NCBI GenBank assembly: GCA_028564675.1
Contig: JAOVVO010000045.1
Span: 124,001-188,000 of the forward strand
DNA length: 64,000 bases
Direction of reading: 5' to 3'
Origin: Onchocerca lupi
Taxonomy: Eukaryota > Nematoda > Chromadorea > Rhabditida > Onchocercidae
The notes beneath the pieces were generated by a model that ran no database searches, was not told the DNA's origin, and saw only the letters and a list, made by a program, of their open reading frames with translations. Positions 61,797 through 64,000 of the stretch are shown piece after piece. A program made the position numbers and the translations under genes. Each line of letters starts with the position of its first letter. Position 1 is the first letter of the stretch.

Positions 61797-63100
61797 TATT
61801 CCAATTTGATGAATGATTCAAATATCAAATTTCTATAAATAATTTTAATATCAATGATTATTTTTTTTTTGCAGACTTGAAAAAATATTTATTTAGAAAA
61901 AGCTTTTAAAAAATATGTATAAATTTCTAATAGTATTTGTATGAATAATGAATGAAAAATGACAGATTTCAGTCATAGTTGCTGCTTGCTCCAGAAGAAA
62001 TTAATCGTGAAGGAAATTAATTTTATTTTTAATTCAAAACAACAACTAATTCGGGAAATGGTGAGAATTAGCGCGTATATGTTGAACTTGCAGATAACCA
62101 AAATATCCAAAAATGATGTCTAGCGGCCAATAATTACCAGATTTAGTAATGATAATTATCGATCACATTGTATTCACACCATTGTCGATTTTGCAAACTA
62201 TTGAGTAGAATATTAATGGAGGATAGAGTGACAAAATTATATCTCTATAGATAATATAGAATATCGACTGATTGGTTGATGATGGTGATGATAACTTTTA
62301 CCATCCATAATCATCCCGACATATTTGAATTATGATGAATCAAAATCATTCTCATAGTTTGCAAAATTACTCCCTTAATTTCGAATTGGTTAAGAATTTT
62401 TTTTTCTTTTTTATGACAAAATAACATTAGTAAAAAAAAAAGAAATGATCAATAAATTTTATCAAATAAATAAAACTACCATAGGCAAATCGAACAAATA
62501 TAAATTCAATTTTCGGAAAAATTTTAAAAATTCACGTTATTAATTTTTTCTAGCTTTTTACCATTTTTTAAGAAAAGAAAATATTGGATTAAAACTTTCT
62601 CGTTTCTTTTCAAAGAAAATTAAGTTTCTAGTGAAGCTTTAATTTCTAAATTTCAATGAAATCAATGGTTTGCAAATTTTTGTAAGCAAATTTTCGCACC
62701 AATGTAATTTAATTTACTTTTGCCACTCTGACATATGTCTTATTACACTTGAGGTTTAGTGAGATTCGGATGTGCTACAATAATATTTGATAGTTTTTAC
62801 CAAAAAAAACTTTTTTTTTTTATATTCATTTTCAATAAAATAAATCTGTGAATTGCGGTTTATTCAAACAACGATCATTGTAAAAGATTTGTAAATGCTG
62901 TAGGAAATTTGTGAAAATTTTATATCAGTGATATAATTTAATCATTTTTATAATTTTGAATTGCTGTTTTCGATGTTTAATCAATAATTCACTTAATGTT
63001 GTGCTTGTTTAATGTAATTCTGTAAGCAACCCACTTATTCCAAGTGTAATGCGACGGTTGTATTTCACTGTGATTTGATACTATCTTTTTTTAGCACTGC
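61797..63100. other. Intergenic AT-rich region upstream of the receptor gene
   Basis: Should contain the receptor promoter on the minus strand. No gene or repeat was recognised up to the retrotransposon-related sequence. Confidence 0.45.
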
Positions 63101-63115
63101 CCAGTTTGTTGTTTT

Positions 63116-63460
63116 TTGCTTATTCCAGAAACAGAAGTGGATCTAACAAAAGGTTCTTCGTTGATCAAAAGGGCGACCTTGTCCACTTCGACTCTTTTTA
63201 CAAGCAATCCGATTAAAAACAGCATAAAAATTGGAAGCTTAATTAACATAAATATATATATCGAATACATTCACAAATTAAAAAGTGCATTAAAGACCAA
63301 TGTTACTACAAAAAAGCTAAAAATGGCCTGGAATTGTGGAAATAGTCCAGCAAGTGGAATTGTAAGGCATATTGAAACAATCTTATCTGGTCATACGCAT
63401 ATTGTAGCTGATAACTCTATAGACGGAGTATTACTACTACAGGATCTGGATGTATTCTAG
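63116..63460 (+). pseudogene. Open stretch in the retrotransposon leader, unassigned
   Basis: About 114 codons are open from a TTG and end in TAG at 63458-63460. A second frame over 63126-63210 is also open and reads like protein (KRFFVDQKGDLVHFDSFYK). Neither has an ATG or a clear family match. They may be LTR or leader sequence with chance frames, or remnants of an older insertion. Confidence 0.25.
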
Positions 63461-63778
63461 ACAGAAGACGACTATTCCCCTTCCACCATTATTTTTTGTG
63501 TTACTAAAATTTTTTCCGGATGACTACTCACGATATTCGTGTATTCAACCCTACTGTTGGAAAACCCGAATTTCTCTCTAAAACAAGATTATTTTGTAAT
63601 ATAAAGTGTTAAATTCACATAATTGCGTAAAATATTTCAGTTCTTTTAATCTTCCGCTGATTATGGTCGAATTTCATTTCGTCAGTCCTTTTTGGTTCTT
63701 GCTTTTATGTACCAAATTTCTTTTCGACGACCCTTTTGGTCTTGTGTCAAATTCCATTTGGTTACAAGAAGCACCTAA

Positions 63779-64000
63779 ATGTCACAATATCTCTCAAAGA
63801 GAGGCATCTCAAGCAGTTCATGCGACCTTCAATCAACGCAACTACCGCTACCAACTTTTAGTGGTGATCTCAAGCTCTGGAGAGAATTTTGGAGCAGTTT
63901 TAGCGCGGTACTACAGCTGCAGAACATTCCCAACATCCAGAAGTTAAATTTCCTGATGTCTTGTCTTAGAGAAGATGCTCTGTTAGCCGTTAGAGGTTAT
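63779..64000 (+). CDS. BEL/Pao retrotransposon gag-like polyprotein, N-terminal fragment
   Basis: An ATG at 63779 opens 74 codons that run off the window. The stretch LPLPTFSGDLKLWREFWSSF followed by NIQKLNFLMSCLREDALLAV matches the DUF1759-type gag domain of BEL/Pao elements (pattern LPKFSGDxxxWxxFWxxF...QKFxYLxxLLxGxA). A TAA directly precedes the ATG, so the frame starts here or has lost its earlier part. The element would encode gag, protease, reverse transcriptase, RNase H and integrase beyond the edge. Whether it is intact cannot be judged. Confidence 0.75.
   Translation, partial: MSQYLSKRGISSSSCDLQSTQLPLPTFSGDLKLWREFWSSFSAVLQLQNIPNIQKLNFLMSCLREDALLAVRGY

Larger units (their letters stand above)
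63110..64000 (+). mobile_element. BEL/Pao LTR retrotransposon, 5' part, truncated by the window edge
   Basis: The right end encodes a BEL/Pao-type gag domain (see the coding entry). Upstream, base use departs from the AT-rich background from about 63110, so the LTR and leader probably lie here; the left limit is uncertain. At about 63667-63760 two imperfect copies of a 44-46-base segment (CGTCAGTCCTTTTTGGTTCTTG and CGACGACCCTTTTGGTCTTG) lie next to TTTGGTTACAAGAAGCACC, which could include a primer-binding site. The other LTR is outside the window, so the limits cannot be checked. Confidence 0.6.

Noticed and set aside
1..64000. CRISPR array, bacterial operon or Wolbachia insertion
   Set aside because: No regularly spaced repeats with unique spacers, no Shine-Dalgarno-led compact genes, and no bacterial protein was recognised. 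The genes have nematode introns.
1..64000. tRNA genes
   Set aside because: I looked for GGTTCRANNCC-type B boxes with a matching acceptor stem on both strands and saw none that fold. A dedicated tRNA scan would be decisive.

Overview
This is a eukaryotic window. It is very AT-rich, has short GT-AG introns with the TTTTCAG acceptor typical of nematodes, has acceptor-like signals directly before start codons (trans-splicing), and carries one 22-base match to the nematode spliced leader SL1 with a single mismatch. A parasitic spirurid or filarial nematode fits best. The species cannot be read from the sequence, and no bacterial or Wolbachia segment was recognised.

Layout, left to right. (1) 1-5.7 kb, plus strand: the 3' part of a PP2A B'' regulatory subunit (PPP2R3C type, two EF-hand loops), then a complete RRS1 ribosome-biogenesis gene of 8 exons. 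(2) 6-27 kb: one isolated exon-like segment at 6031-6117, then about 21 kb without a convincing gene. It holds simple repeats, foldbacks and a fragment of 18S rRNA at about 17.0 kb. (3) 27.3-39.5 kb, plus strand: a 14-exon gene for a five-finger zinc-finger protein. Its second exon begins at the last unit of a tandem array of acceptor-like sequences. (4) 39.5-48 kb: AT-rich, with no confident gene. (5) 48.3-51.4 kb, minus strand: a complete 9-exon PWP1 WD40 gene. About 0.2 kb upstream of its start lies a divergent small open frame, and a second small membrane-protein candidate lies on the minus strand at 52.7-53.0 kb. (6) 53.4 kb: a GC-rich pair of related hairpins. (7) 54.8-58.9 kb: a dispersed direct duplication. 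The left copy holds a broken C2H2 zinc-finger pseudogene and the right copy a longer, open zinc-finger exon. The SL1-like sequence and a perfect 24-bp foldback lie between or inside the copies. (8) 59.4-61.8 kb, minus strand: a complete 6-exon seven-transmembrane receptor of nematode serpentine type. (9) 63.1-64 kb: the start of a degenerate BEL/Pao LTR retrotransposon, cut by the window edge.

RRS1 and PWP1 both act in nucleolar ribosome production, but they are about 43 kb apart and there is no sign of a shared operon. PPP2R3C and RRS1 are on the same strand about 1.07 kb apart, and RRS1 has its own trans-splice-like acceptor.

The most unusual observations are the RRS1 intron that appears to end in AT instead of AG, the array of ten acceptor-like repeats in front of a zinc-finger exon, the embedded 18S rRNA fragment, the SL1-like genomic sequence, the paired hairpins with wobble-compensated changes, and the foldback that is present in only one of two paralogous copies. 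Exon structures were derived by hand from reading frame, splice signals and remembered family sequences. No search or RNA evidence was available.
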